A stretch of DNA of 27,985 nt, taken from assembly GCA_903939355.1 (NCBI GenBank), contig CAJAHC010000143.1:1-27985 (forward strand). The letters run 5' to 3'. Source of the stretch: an uncultured Methylococcaceae bacterium (GTDB taxonomy: Bacteria > Pseudomonadota > Gammaproteobacteria > Methylococcales > Methylomonadaceae). The notes beneath the pieces are model-generated. The model was not told the DNA's origin. It saw nothing but the letters and a program-made list of their open reading frames with translations, and did no database searches. Positions 1 through 7,879 of the stretch are shown one piece after another. The first letter of the stretch is position 1, and the number at the start of each line of letters is the position of its first letter. The position numbers and the translations under genes were made by a program.

Positions 1-16
1 AATTTTGAGCAACCTT

Positions 17-844
17 ATGAATTATAAATTATTTATCCTGTTTTTTAGTCTACTTGTGCTTTCAGTCACTTCCTTCGCTGATAGTGCTACGCCTAAATCA
101 ACCTATGACTGGACTGGTGTTTATGTGGGGGGGTTTGTGGGTGGTGCAACAGGGGCTAATACAACTAGCTCCACCAATGGCACTTTATCTCCTATATATC
201 CACAAATTTATGATGCGGCCGGTTCCAGTAATTACAGTACAAGCTCAAGTTTCATGGGTGGCGGCACGGTTGGTTACAATTGGCAAATACCTAAAACACC
301 TTACTTAATAGGTCTAGAAGGTGAGTATGGTTATCTGGGTCAGAGTGGAAGCAGTCAGACACCAGCAAGTCAAGGTTTCGCCGGTGGCATGAGTTACAAT
401 ACTCAAAACAAGACAACAATAGGTTCTAATTTTGGATATGGCTTAGTCGGTGGTCGATTAGGGTATGCTTTAGATCGATCACTATTTTATGTCAAGAGTG
501 GGGCAGTATTCACGCAGGTCAGCTCAACTAATTCATCAACCCCTGTCCATATAGATGACCCAACCTCTTTTGACTCCAGCTCAACAAATTCGGGCGGTAC
601 GGCTACCGGATACGCTATAGGTGGGGGGGTCGAATATGCTCCAAGCTGGTATAGCAACAAGAATCTTTCACTCAAGGTTGAGTATCTTTATTTTGGGATA
701 CCTACATCAAGCAATGCAGCTGGATCAAGTTGTTATCAACTTCCAACTTGCCCATCACTTAGTTCCCCAATGGCACATGAAACCTATCACAATTCCACGG
801 GAGGCATCTCCACTGCCAAGATCGGCGTTAACTACAAGTTCTAA
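17..844 (+). CDS. Outer-membrane beta-barrel protein (OmpA-like barrel / porin-family fold)
   Basis: I see a 275-residue protein with a clear Sec signal peptide: a short basic start (MNYK), a hydrophobic stretch to about residue 20, and a likely cleavage after SFA. The mature part opens with DWTGVYVGG, the typical first strand of the OMP_b-brl barrel family. It then runs through alternating Gly/Ser/Thr-rich segments (VGYNW, YGLVGGRLGY, YAIGGGVEYA, LKVEYLYFG) and ends in IGVNYKF, with the terminal Phe expected for BAM-dependent insertion. The loops are long and low in complexity. The ATG at 17 is preferred because a GAG lies seven bases upstream. An in-frame TTG at 5 is possible, and the frame is open to the window edge, so a start further left cannot be excluded. 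The role is probably a structural or small-solute barrel; no specific function can be assigned. A terminator follows at once, so it is probably the last or only gene of its transcript. Confidence 0.8.
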   Translation: MNYKLFILFFSLLVLSVTSFADSATPKSTYDWTGVYVGGFVGGATGANTTSSTNGTLSPIYPQIYDAAGSSNYSTSSSFMGGGTVGYNWQIPKTPYLIGLEGEYGYLGQSGSSQTPASQGFAGGMSYNTQNKTTIGSNFGYGLVGGRLGYALDRSLFYVKSGAVFTQVSSTNSSTPVHIDDPTSFDSSSTNSGGTATGYAIGGGVEYAPSWYSNKNLSLKVEYLYFGIPTSSNAAGSSCYQLPTCPSLSSPMAHETYHNSTGGISTAKIGVNYKF

Positions 845-876
845 TCTTTAAGGTCATTAGGAAATAAGAATAAATC

Positions 877-901
877 AAGCCTCTTAACCGAGGCTTTTTT
901 G
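877..901 (+). terminator. Rho-independent terminator of the outer-membrane protein gene
   Basis: The 7-bp perfect stem AAGCCTC/GAGGCTT (877-883 with 890-896) has a six-base loop and runs directly into a six-T tract. It lies 33 bases after the stop codon of the barrel protein. Confidence 0.85.
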
Positions 902-910
902 TGCCTGTCG

Positions 911-1045
911 TTATGTAAACAATGTATACAATAATTTACACATTACCTGTACCCTTGCAGGCCTCATTACACCGTGTAAAGTAAAGCTAATTTAACTATT
1001 AACTTACACATGTAAGCATTGCTCTAAGAGGTTAATTTACACCTT
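911..1045. promoter_or_regulatory. Cluster of TGTAA/TTACA inverted repeats (possible operators)
   Basis: Several copies of the same half-site occur in about 130 bases. TGTAAAC at 914 faces TTTACA at 935. TTACAC-C-GTGTAA is a perfect inverted repeat at 967-979. CTTACA-CA-TGTAAG is another at about 1012-1025. A further TTTACACC lies at 1036. Such clustering suggests a dimeric DNA-binding protein, but the spacing differs between pairs and no regulator can be named. The nearest genes are more than 500 bases away on the right, or already terminated on the left. Confidence 0.3.
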
Positions 1046-1375
1046 TTTTGTGCCAGAGGTTAAGCAAGTGTAGAGCCAAAAAGTATGGAAATTTATGGTT
1101 GTGTTACTTTATGACAATAGTCTGGTTTGATACGGGCTTTTTTATGGCTGATGATTCTGGCAGGGATTGCGGAAGTTTCTTATAACACGTTACTTTTTTA
1201 TGGTGGCTATGGAACTGTTAATTAAGTAGGAGTCACAATTAATTTATGCAGTAACTTTTACAGTAACATAACTTTTACAAACAGACATAATACATACAAT
1301 ACAGGGTATACAGGCAAAGATTAGATAGAGCCCGCACTCCAGAAGTGAATTTTTAAAAGTTCAGCGAGATACACT

Positions 1376-1409
1376 AAACCCTCAAGTCATAAGGCTTAGA
1401 GGGTTTTTT
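1376..1409 (+). terminator. Orphan terminator-like hairpin upstream of dsbB
   Basis: An 8-bp perfect stem pairs AAACCCTC (1376-1383) with GAGGGTTT (1399-1406). The 15-base loop can form three more pairs, and the T tract runs to 1409. No gene ends just before it on the plus strand, so it may close a short non-coding transcript or be the relic of a lost gene. Confidence 0.55.
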
Positions 1410-1568
1410 ATTGTCTAATGCAAAAGTATGTGATATTAATCGACAATGTATGTAGCAAGATTTAAAGTGATCTCTAATTTGTAGGTTTCATCAATAATGA
1501 CATAACTGTAAAAATACGATGAATCGTAATTATGGTCCCTAATTTTTAAAAAATTACCTAGGTTTAAT

Positions 1569-2060
1569 ATGCTGAAAATTAATGCAAGAATTTGTTTTTT
1601 ACTAGGCTTTTTGATATGCGTAGTTTTATTGGCTATAGCTGTTTATTTTCAACTAGTCGATGGTTTGGAACCCTGCCCTTTATGTATTTCCCAACGGTTG
1701 GTAATCTTGTTAATAGGGCTGGTTTTTTTAGTGGCTGGGCTACACAATCCTAAGCAAACAGGTATCAAACGTTATGCCTTGTTTGGGACGGTTGTAGCAT
1801 TGCTAGGTGCTTCAATTTCAAGTAGACATGTTTGGCTACAACACTTGCCTCCCGAAGAGGTGCCAGAATGTGGGCCTGGATTAGCTTATATGTTTCAATA
1901 TTTCCCGCTGTTTGATACCCTTAAGTTAATGCTAAGTGGTACTGGTGATTGTGCTAAAGTTGATTGGACAATGCTAGGCTTTAGTATGCCTGCTTGGACA
2001 TTGTTAGCATTTATCCTGTTGGCAATATTGAGTTTTTTACAAATTTGGAATAATAAATAA
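1569..2060 (+). CDS. dsbB: Disulfide bond formation protein B (DsbB)
   Basis: DsbB is the inner-membrane quinone reductase that reoxidises periplasmic DsbA and so drives disulfide formation in exported proteins. The 163-residue protein shows four hydrophobic helices (about 7-28, 44-58, 68-84 and 142-160). It has the first redox pair EPCPLC (C36, C39) and the second pair C101 and C128 in the large periplasmic loop, matching the two essential cysteine pairs of the family. The QR following the CPLC helix (Q42, R43) matches the residues near the quinone site. The length is close to the usual 165-180. The start ATG has an AGG about eight bases upstream. It stands alone: 150 bases separate it from the next gene, and no dsbA is in the window. 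Exported proteins with cysteines here, such as the barrel protein, could be clients, but that is speculation. Confidence 0.93.
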   Translation: MLKINARICFLLGFLICVVLLAIAVYFQLVDGLEPCPLCISQRLVILLIGLVFLVAGLHNPKQTGIKRYALFGTVVALLGASISSRHVWLQHLPPEEVPECGPGLAYMFQYFPLFDTLKLMLSGTGDCAKVDWTMLGFSMPAWTLLAFILLAILSFLQIWNNK

Positions 2061-2210
2061 AAATGATTAGGTTATGTCATAGCTTTTAGTATGGGATGGT
2101 ATTTCTGAGAATAGATAGTTTCTTGAAAATTCTTCAGGAAAGCGGTGCATACAGATGCTCTAATTCACCTATAGAGAGCTAAAAAATAATACTTTAATTG
2201 AGACATTTGA

Positions 2211-3050
2211 ATGATAAAGATTTTATGGATATTGTTTTTTCTGGTGAATGTAACATTAGTGAAAGCTAATGACAATTCAGCCTCTTTACAACAAGTAATT
2301 TCAGGAAAACAACGTTCTTCAGAACATAAAGCTCGAGATAAATATAGACATCCTCAGCAAACACTAGAATTTTTTGAGGTTAAAGAAAATATGACAGTGG
2401 TTGAGATTTGGCCTGGAGAAGGATGGTACACAGAAATATTAGCGCCTTTTTTAAGAAATAAAGGAAAGTTATATGCCGGGCATTTCTCACCTGATTCCAA
2501 GCAATCTTATTATAAGAAGGGTGTAGAAAATTTTGTTAAAAAGCTCCATAAACAGCCTAGAGTATTTGATAAGGTTGACTTAACAGTGCTACAAGCAACT
2601 GATTTAATGGCCATTGCGCCTGCTGAATCAGCAGATAGGGTCCTGACGTTTCGTAATGTTCATAATTGGATGAAAAACGATCAGGCCTATTTGGTGTTTA
2701 AAGCCATGTATAACGCATTAAAACCTGGCGGTATTTTAGGCGTTGTAGAACATAGAAATAACTCGTTAAAGTCACAGGATAATAAATCAGAATCAGGTTA
2801 CCTAAGTGAAGATTATGTGATTGCTTTGGCGAGAAATGCTGGTTTTGAGTTTTTGGGAAAGTCTGAAATTAATAGCAATAGTAAAGATACTAAAGATTAT
2901 TCCGGCGGTGTTTGGACATTACCTCCAACTTTAGTGTTAGGAGATAAAAATCGTAATAAATACCTTGCTATCGGTGAGAGCGACAGGATGACAATAAAAT
3001 TCATCAAGCCTAATAAGAGTCTATTTACAGGTAATAATTTAAGCCATTAA
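2211..3050 (+). CDS. Exported class I SAM-methyltransferase-fold protein (COG4798-like)
   Basis: The 279-residue protein begins with a clear signal peptide (MIKILWILFFLVNVTLVKA, likely cleavage after VKA). It continues with a Rossmann-type methyltransferase domain: motif I around residues 62-72 (VVEIWPGEGW), a middle segment RVLTFRNVHNWM near residue 145, and LKPGGILGVVEHR near 172-184. This combination matches the group often annotated as predicted methyltransferase (COG4798). The oddity is location: SAM is not known to be available in the periplasm, so either the protein binds something else or the leader is not used for full export. The substrate is unknown. The gene stands alone with about 150 and 110 non-coding bases on either side and a poor ribosome-binding site. 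I am fairly sure of the fold and not of the activity. Confidence 0.75.
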   Translation: MIKILWILFFLVNVTLVKANDNSASLQQVISGKQRSSEHKARDKYRHPQQTLEFFEVKENMTVVEIWPGEGWYTEILAPFLRNKGKLYAGHFSPDSKQSYYKKGVENFVKKLHKQPRVFDKVDLTVLQATDLMAIAPAESADRVLTFRNVHNWMKNDQAYLVFKAMYNALKPGGILGVVEHRNNSLKSQDNKSESGYLSEDYVIALARNAGFEFLGKSEINSNSKDTKDYSGGVWTLPPTLVLGDKNRNKYLAIGESDRMTIKFIKPNKSLFTGNNLSH

Positions 3051-3123
3051 TGATGGTACTGTTTCTTTTTCACCATTTATTAGTATTTACTATGCAAAGG
3101 ATTAATAGTCTATTCAGCATAGT

Positions 3124-3150
3124 TTATTACTAATAAAACATTAGTAATAA
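3124..3150. repeat. Perfect 11-bp inverted repeat before priA
   Basis: TTATTACTAAT (3124-3134) is exactly complementary to 3140-3150, with the loop AAAAC. It ends ten bases before the priA start codon. It has no T tract behind it, so it is unlikely to be a terminator. It could be an operator or a leader hairpin covering the ribosome-binding region. Confidence 0.5.
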
Positions 3151-3160
3151 TTTAACGCTT

Positions 3161-5389
3161 ATGACCACGTTGTGTTTGGGTGAGGAGCTTATTTTCAGAG
3201 TTGCGATTCCGATACCTGTTTATAGTTTATTTGACTATTTGGCCCCAGCTAACATTGAGCTGGACAGCCTTGAGCCGGGTATGCGCTTGGAAGTGCCTTT
3301 TGGAAAAGGTAAGAAAATAGCATTTCTGATTGAAATTACACAGAAAAGTGATCTGAAAGTTGGTAAATTAAAACGAGTTGTAAGGATTTTAGATCAGAAG
3401 TCTTTATTATCGTCAAAAGATTTGCAGTTATTAACGTGGGCCAGTAATTATTACCATCATCCGTTGGGAGAAGTTATTAGTGCTGCCTTTCCGGCAGCAT
3501 TGCGACAGGGTAAATCGATTGTCCTTAAAACAGCAAAGTCTTTTGCATTAAGTCCTTTAGGTAAACTAACCTTAAGTACAGACTTGCAAAGAAGCCCTAA
3601 ACAAAAAAGTCTGCTGGAGAAATTTCAAGCTACTTTATCGAGTTTTTCAGAAGCCGAGCTTTCAGCGTGGAATATTAATTGGAAACCTTCAGTTAAACTG
3701 TTACTTGAAAAGCAATTGATACAAGTAGACATTATTGCTGTCAAAGTAGAGCGCACAGATACCATAATCAGGAACAAAGCCTTGCAATGCAACCTGCAGC
3801 AGCAGGTTGCTATTGATGGCGTCTGTGGTGCATTGGGCCATTTTGGAGTTTTTTTGTTGGAGGGTGTTACTGGCAGTGGAAAAACAGAAGTTTATCTGCA
3901 GATTATTCATGAGGTATTAGCGCGAGGGCAGCAAGTTTTGGTGTTGGTGCCTGAAATAACGCTGACTCCGCAGCTTGAGGACCGATTTAGAAAGCGTTTT
4001 TTAGTAAGTATCGTTTTATTTCACTCTAAATTAACTGACAATCAACGGCAAGCTGCTTGGTTCAGTATGCAACAAGGTGAATGTTCTATTATGTTGGGTA
4101 CTCGTTCTGCATTGTTTACACCATTAAAAAATCCCGGATTGATAATTCTTGATGAAGAACATGATGCGTCATTTAAACAACAGGAGGGTTTTCGATTTTC
4201 TGCCAGAGACACTGCAGTTTATCGTGGGAAGTTATTGGATATTCCGGTTTTATTGGGTTCGGCTACACCGTCTTTAGAAAGTTTATATAACGTTGATAAG
4301 CAGCGTTATCAATTGATGCATTTACCTGAGCGTGCGGGTAATGCGATAGAGCCGATGATGCAGTTATTGGATATCAGAAATAAAAAAATTCATGAGGGTT
4401 TGTCTGAAGTTTTGGTTGACGAAATACGCCGAACATTGGCAAAGAGTGAGCAGGTATTATTGTTTTTGAATCGCCGTGGTTTCGCTCCTACGTTAATTTG
4501 TCATGGCTGTGGATGGGTTGCCCGTTGTAAGCGTTGTGATGCTAATCTGGTTATTCATTTTGATGAGCAAAGATTGCGTTGCCACCATTGCGCCCAGGAA
4601 CAAAGCCTTATTAAGCAGTGCCCTGCATGTGACTCCAGCGAATTAACACCGCTGGGTATGGGTACAGAGCGGGTAGAAAAAGTATTGATTGACCTATTTA
4701 AGGATAAAACAACAGTTCGTTTGGATAGAGATTCAACCCAGCGAAAAGGCTCACTAGAAAATTATTTACAACAAATAAATGAAGGTAAGGTAGATATTAT
4801 TCTGGGTACGCAAATGTTATCTAAAGGCCATCACTTTCCAAATGTAACGCTAGTTGCCATTCTTGATGTTGATAGTGGATTATTTAGTATTGACTTTCAT
4901 GCGGCTGAAAAAATGGCACAAATGATTGTGCAAGTTTCTGGACGTGCAGGACGCGCAGAAAAGCCAGGCAAAGTTATCATGCAAACACGACAACCTGAGC
5001 ATCCTTTATTAACAACGTTAATAAAGGATGGTTATCGTAGTTTTGCAAAAACAGCATTGGCTGAGCGAAAAGAGGCATTATTACCTCCTTTTAGTTATCA
5101 AGCTTTATTGCGAGTCCAAGCCACTGATGCAAATACGCCGCAGTTATTTTTCCAAGCAATCATTGCCTTATTAAAGAAATTCGATGCTGGCCACACGCAA
5201 ATTTTGGGGCCAGTCTCTGCTCCAATGGCCAAGCGGGCAGGATTTTTCCGTTATCAATTATTGTTTCAAAATACCAATCGCCAAGAACTACATGTTTTAT
5301 TTGATACATTGATACCAAAAATTGCCAACCTTAAACAGGCGAAAAAAGTACGCTGGTCCTTGGATGTTGATCCTGTAGATTTGTATTGA
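3161..5389 (+). CDS. priA: Primosomal protein N', replication-restart helicase PriA
   Basis: PriA binds stalled or D-loop forks, unwinds the lagging arm 3' to 5', and reloads the replicative helicase through PriB/DnaT/DnaC or equivalents. The 742-residue protein has the family order: the N-terminal DNA-binding domain (FRVAIPIPVYSLFDYLAP), Walker A GVTGSGKTEVY at about 234-244, the DEEHD box near 330-334, and the helicase C half (GMGTERVEK, SKGHHFPNVTLV, QVSGRAGRAEKPGKV). Between the two helicase halves sit eight zinc-binding cysteines: C447, C450, C456, C459, C474, C477, C487 and C490. The length matches the usual ~730. The ATG at 3161 follows a poor ribosome-binding site and a perfect inverted repeat. 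It is followed after 78 bases by argS on the same strand, and the priA-argS-SPOR order recurs in gammaproteobacteria. Confidence 0.96.
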   Translation: MTTLCLGEELIFRVAIPIPVYSLFDYLAPANIELDSLEPGMRLEVPFGKGKKIAFLIEITQKSDLKVGKLKRVVRILDQKSLLSSKDLQLLTWASNYYHHPLGEVISAAFPAALRQGKSIVLKTAKSFALSPLGKLTLSTDLQRSPKQKSLLEKFQATLSSFSEAELSAWNINWKPSVKLLLEKQLIQVDIIAVKVERTDTIIRNKALQCNLQQQVAIDGVCGALGHFGVFLLEGVTGSGKTEVYLQIIHEVLARGQQVLVLVPEITLTPQLEDRFRKRFLVSIVLFHSKLTDNQRQAAWFSMQQGECSIMLGTRSALFTPLKNPGLIILDEEHDASFKQQEGFRFSARDTAVYRGKLLDIPVLLGSATPSLESLYNVDKQRYQLMHLPERAGNAIEPMMQLLDIRNKKIHEGLSEVLVDEIRRTLAKSEQVLLFLNRRGFAPTLICHGCGWVARCKRCDANLVIHFDEQRLRCHHCAQEQSLIKQCPACDSSELTPLGMGTERVEKVLIDLFKDKTTVRLDRDSTQRKGSLENYLQQINEGKVDIILGTQMLSKGHHFPNVTLVAILDVDSGLFSIDFHAAEKMAQMIVQVSGRAGRAEKPGKVIMQTRQPEHPLLTTLIKDGYRSFAKTALAERKEALLPPFSYQALLRVQATDANTPQLFFQAIIALLKKFDAGHTQILGPVSAPMAKRAGFFRYQLLFQNTNRQELHVLFDTLIPKIANLKQAKKVRWSLDVDPVDLY

Positions 5390-5467
5390 TATTGTTTGAA
5401 TGGATAATCAGTTTATTTTCATGGATAATGAGCGAATATTTATCTGGTCTAACTACGCAGTGAAGCA

Positions 5468-7228
5468 ATGAAACAAAAAATAGAAGAACTGATTCTGCAA
5501 GCCCTTGAAACGCTTCAGACAGATGGAGTTCTTAGCTTGGAAATTATTCCACCTATCACTATTGAACGAACCCGTGATGCACAGCATGGAGATTTTGCTT
5601 CGAATTTGGCTTTAATATTGGCCAAGTCGGCAAAAGTAAATCCCAGTGAACTGGCAATAAAGATTATTGCTGCATTGCCAAAGCATATTGCCATCATGAA
5701 AGTTGAGTTAGCCGGGCCGGGATTTATTAATTTCTTTATTGATCCAAGCTCTCAGTATCAGATTATCAATCAAATACATTCGCAAGGACGAGATTTTGGT
5801 TTGAGCAAGATAGGCGCTGGAAAAAAAGTTCAGGTTGAGTTTGTTTCAGCCAATCCTACAGGGCCTTTGCATGTAGGGCATGGTCGGGGAGCGGCTTATG
5901 GTTCTGCCGTGGCTGATTTGTTAAATGCTGTCGGTTTTGACGTGCATCGTGAATATTATGTAAATGATGCAGGTCGGCAGATGGATATACTGGCTACCAG
6001 CATTTGGTTAAGATATCTGGAAGAATGTGGCGAGCCTGTAGTTTTCCCTAGCAATGCTTATCGTGGTGATTATGTTCGCGAAATTGCCAAGGATCTTTAC
6101 ATTAATGCCAACAATGACTATCGTAGACCCGCTGAGTTGGTGTTAGAAAATATTCCTCCTGATGAGCCGCAGGGTGGTGATAAAGACATACATATTGATT
6201 CACTTATTGACCGAACAAAAACTTTATTGGGAACGACACTTTACCGAGATTTTTTCCAAATTGGTCTGGATAGTATTCTGGATGATATTAAAGTTGATTT
6301 AAAAGAGTTTGGTGTTGATTATCAGCAATGGTTTTCAGAACGTGATTTGATGGATAATGGTTCCGTTGACAAAGCACTTGAGCGCCTCCGCATAGGAGGT
6401 CATCTTTACGAACAGGACGGTGCAACTTGGTTTGCATCCAGTAAGTTAGGTGATGAAAAAGATCGTGTAGTGGTTAGAGAAAATGGCCAGTATACTTATT
6501 TTGCTTCAGATATTGCCTACCATATGAATAAACTCGATCGTGGTTTCGATCAGATTATTGATATTTGGGGTGCTGACCACCATGGTTATGTTCCCAGAGT
6601 TAGAGCAGCAATACAGGCATTAGGTGCCGATGAGTCCAAATTAAAAGTATTATTAGTGCAATTTGCAGTTTTGTATCGCGGTGAAGAACGTCTACAAATG
6701 TCGACTCGTTCAGGTGAATTTGTTACGTTACGGCAATTACGTAATGAGGTAGGTAAGGATGCGGCACGCTTCTTTTACGTGATGCGTCGATCTGAACAGC
6801 ACATGGATTTTGATTTGAAATTGGCAACCTCAAAATCTAATGAAAATCCGGTGTTTTATGTTCAATATGCCTATGCAAGAGTTTGCAGTGTATTGCGTCA
6901 GCTAGATGAAAAAGGCTTTGAAAGAAACCTGTCAAGGGGCATGGAAAGTCTCGGCAGATTGGGTGAAGAACATGAGATTTCATTACTGGGAACACTAGCA
7001 CGTTATCCGGAAGTAATTGAACGTGCCGCATTGCAATACGAACCGCATCAGTTAGTTCATTATTTACGAGATCTAGCGCACGAATTACACACTTACTATA
7101 ATGCCCATCAGTTCCTCGTTGAAGATGCTTGTGTTCGTGATGCCAGATTGAATTTGGTGTGTGCGGTAAAACAAGTATTGGCAAACGGTTTGGAATTATT
7201 AAATATTAACGCACCTGAATCTATGTGA
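5468..7228 (+). CDS. argS: Arginyl-tRNA synthetase
   Basis: This class I synthetase charges tRNA-Arg with arginine in the cytoplasm. The 586-residue protein carries the N-terminal Add-1 domain, then [10 protein letters not shown] with the HIGH-type signature (H135-V-G-H). The late loop MSTRSGEF around M411 stands where other class I enzymes have KMSKS; a divergent loop here is normal for ArgRS. The C-terminal DALR-type anticodon-binding region ([41 protein letters not shown]) is intact. The length is close to the usual 560-590. Its stop TGA overlaps the ATG of the downstream SPOR gene by one base (TGATG), so the two are probably translationally coupled. Confidence 0.97.
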   Translation: MKQKIEELILQALETLQTDGVLSLEIIPPITIERTRDAQHGDFASNLALILAKSAKVNPSELAIKIIAALPKHIAIMKVELAGPGFINFFIDPSSQYQIINQIHSQGRDFGLSKIGAGKKVQVEFVSANPTGPLHVGHGRGAAYGSAVADLLNAVGFDVHREYYVNDAGRQMDILATSIWLRYLEECGEPVVFPSNAYRGDYVREIAKDLYINANNDYRRPAELVLENIPPDEPQGGDKDIHIDSLIDRTKTLLGTTLYRDFFQIGLDSILDDIKVDLKEFGVDYQQWFSERDLMDNGSVDKALERLRIGGHLYEQDGATWFASSKLGDEKDRVVVRENGQYTYFASDIAYHMNKLDRGFDQIIDIWGADHHGYVPRVRAAIQALGADESKLKVLLVQFAVLYRGEERLQMSTRSGEFVTLRQLRNEVGKDAARFFYVMRRSEQHMDFDLKLATSKSNENPVFYVQYAYARVCSVLRQLDEKGFERNLSRGMESLGRLGEEHEISLLGTLARYPEVIERAALQYEPHQLVHYLRDLAHELHTYYNAHQFLVEDACVRDARLNLVCAVKQVLANGLELLNINAPESM

Positions 7229-7827
7229 TGTCTAGAGATTATAAACCAAGAGACCAAGATAAAAAAATTGGGTTGCGCAGGCAAAAATATGGTAAGCAAC
7301 AGCCCAAAATTGCGTTGTGGAAATGGATGCTAATAGTTGCCATTACAATTTCTTTTGTGGTATTTCTGGTTTATCTGAAGACTATGTCGATCAAGCCAAT
7401 AAATATAAAGCAGTCTTCACAAACAATAGAAAATAAAGTTACACCCGAGCATGAGAAAAATCCTGAAGTTAAGCTGGAACCAAAGGGCCCTCAATTTGAT
7501 TTTTATACTATTTTGCCTGACAAAGAAGTTGTGGTGCCAGAGTATGAAATTAAAACCCGCGTACGGGAAGAGCGAGTAGGCAAAGCGAAAGAAGCTCATT
7601 ATATGATGCAGGCAGGTTCTTTTAAGACAGCTAAAGAGGCGGATAACTTAAGGATCAAGCTTGCTTCGATGGGTATAGAGTCAAAAGTTCAGAAAGGCAA
7701 GGTGGGTAGCGTAAATTGGTATAGAGTTAAATTGGGGCCTTTTGCTCAAGCTGACAGTATTAGTGCTATTAGAAGTCGACTAAGACAAAATAATGTTGAT
7801 GTAGTTATTACCGAGAACAGTGAATAA
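7228..7827 (+). CDS. FtsN-like SPOR-domain protein
   Basis: The 199-residue protein has a short basic cytoplasmic tail (to residue 30), one membrane helix (about 31-50), a charged linker, and a C-terminal SPOR domain (about 123-197, with HYMMQAGSF, DNLRIKLASMG and NWYRVKLGPF). SPOR domains bind denuded septal peptidoglycan, and this bitopic layout is that of FtsN-type division proteins. It is the usual neighbour of argS in Pseudomonas-like genomes. I chose the ATG at 7228, which overlaps the argS stop; an in-frame GTG lies one codon earlier. Classical FtsN is longer and has an essential juxtamembrane segment that I cannot identify here, so the FtsN name is withheld. A long hairpin follows the stop. 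Confidence 0.85.
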   Translation: MSRDYKPRDQDKKIGLRRQKYGKQQPKIALWKWMLIVAITISFVVFLVYLKTMSIKPINIKQSSQTIENKVTPEHEKNPEVKLEPKGPQFDFYTILPDKEVVVPEYEIKTRVREERVGKAKEAHYMMQAGSFKTAKEADNLRIKLASMGIESKVQKGKVGSVNWYRVKLGPFAQADSISAIRSRLRQNNVDVVITENSE

Positions 7828-7838
7828 TTTTTCAAGGA

Positions 7839-7879
7839 AAGGTTAAATAAACGGTCTAATAGACCATTTATTTAACCTT
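7839..7879. terminator. Long hairpin between the convergent SPOR and Lon-like genes
   Basis: A 13-bp perfect outer stem (7839-7851 with 7867-7879), one C/A mismatch, and five more pairs (GGTCT/AGACC) close on a three-base loop. It lies between genes facing each other and contains the stop codon of the minus-strand protease gene. T-rich sequence follows on the plus side (CTTCCTCTTTTT), so termination there is plausible. The T tract on the other side is weak. Confidence 0.65.

Larger units (their letters stand above)
845..1568. other. Non-coding stretch between the barrel protein and dsbB
   Basis: No convincing gene is present in these 724 bases. They hold the terminator at 877-901, a cluster of TGTAA/TTACA half-sites at 914-1042, a 32-codon open frame at 1127-1225 with faint resemblance to the start of a small multidrug-resistance (SMR) protein, A/T-rich sequence with repeated TTTTACA words at 1256-1279, and a second terminator-like hairpin at 1376-1409 that no visible gene explains. 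The last ~130 bases before dsbB presumably contain its promoter, but I could not place one with confidence. Confidence 0.6.

Noticed and set aside
914..940. TyrR box or BirA operator at TGTAAAC...TTTACA
   Set aside because: The spacing between the halves is 14 bases, not the 6 of TyrR, and the flanking bases do not fit the BirA operator.
6837..7184. 115-codon open frame on the minus strand inside argS
   Set aside because: It lies wholly antisense to a well-conserved synthetase, has no ribosome-binding site and shows no recognisable domain.
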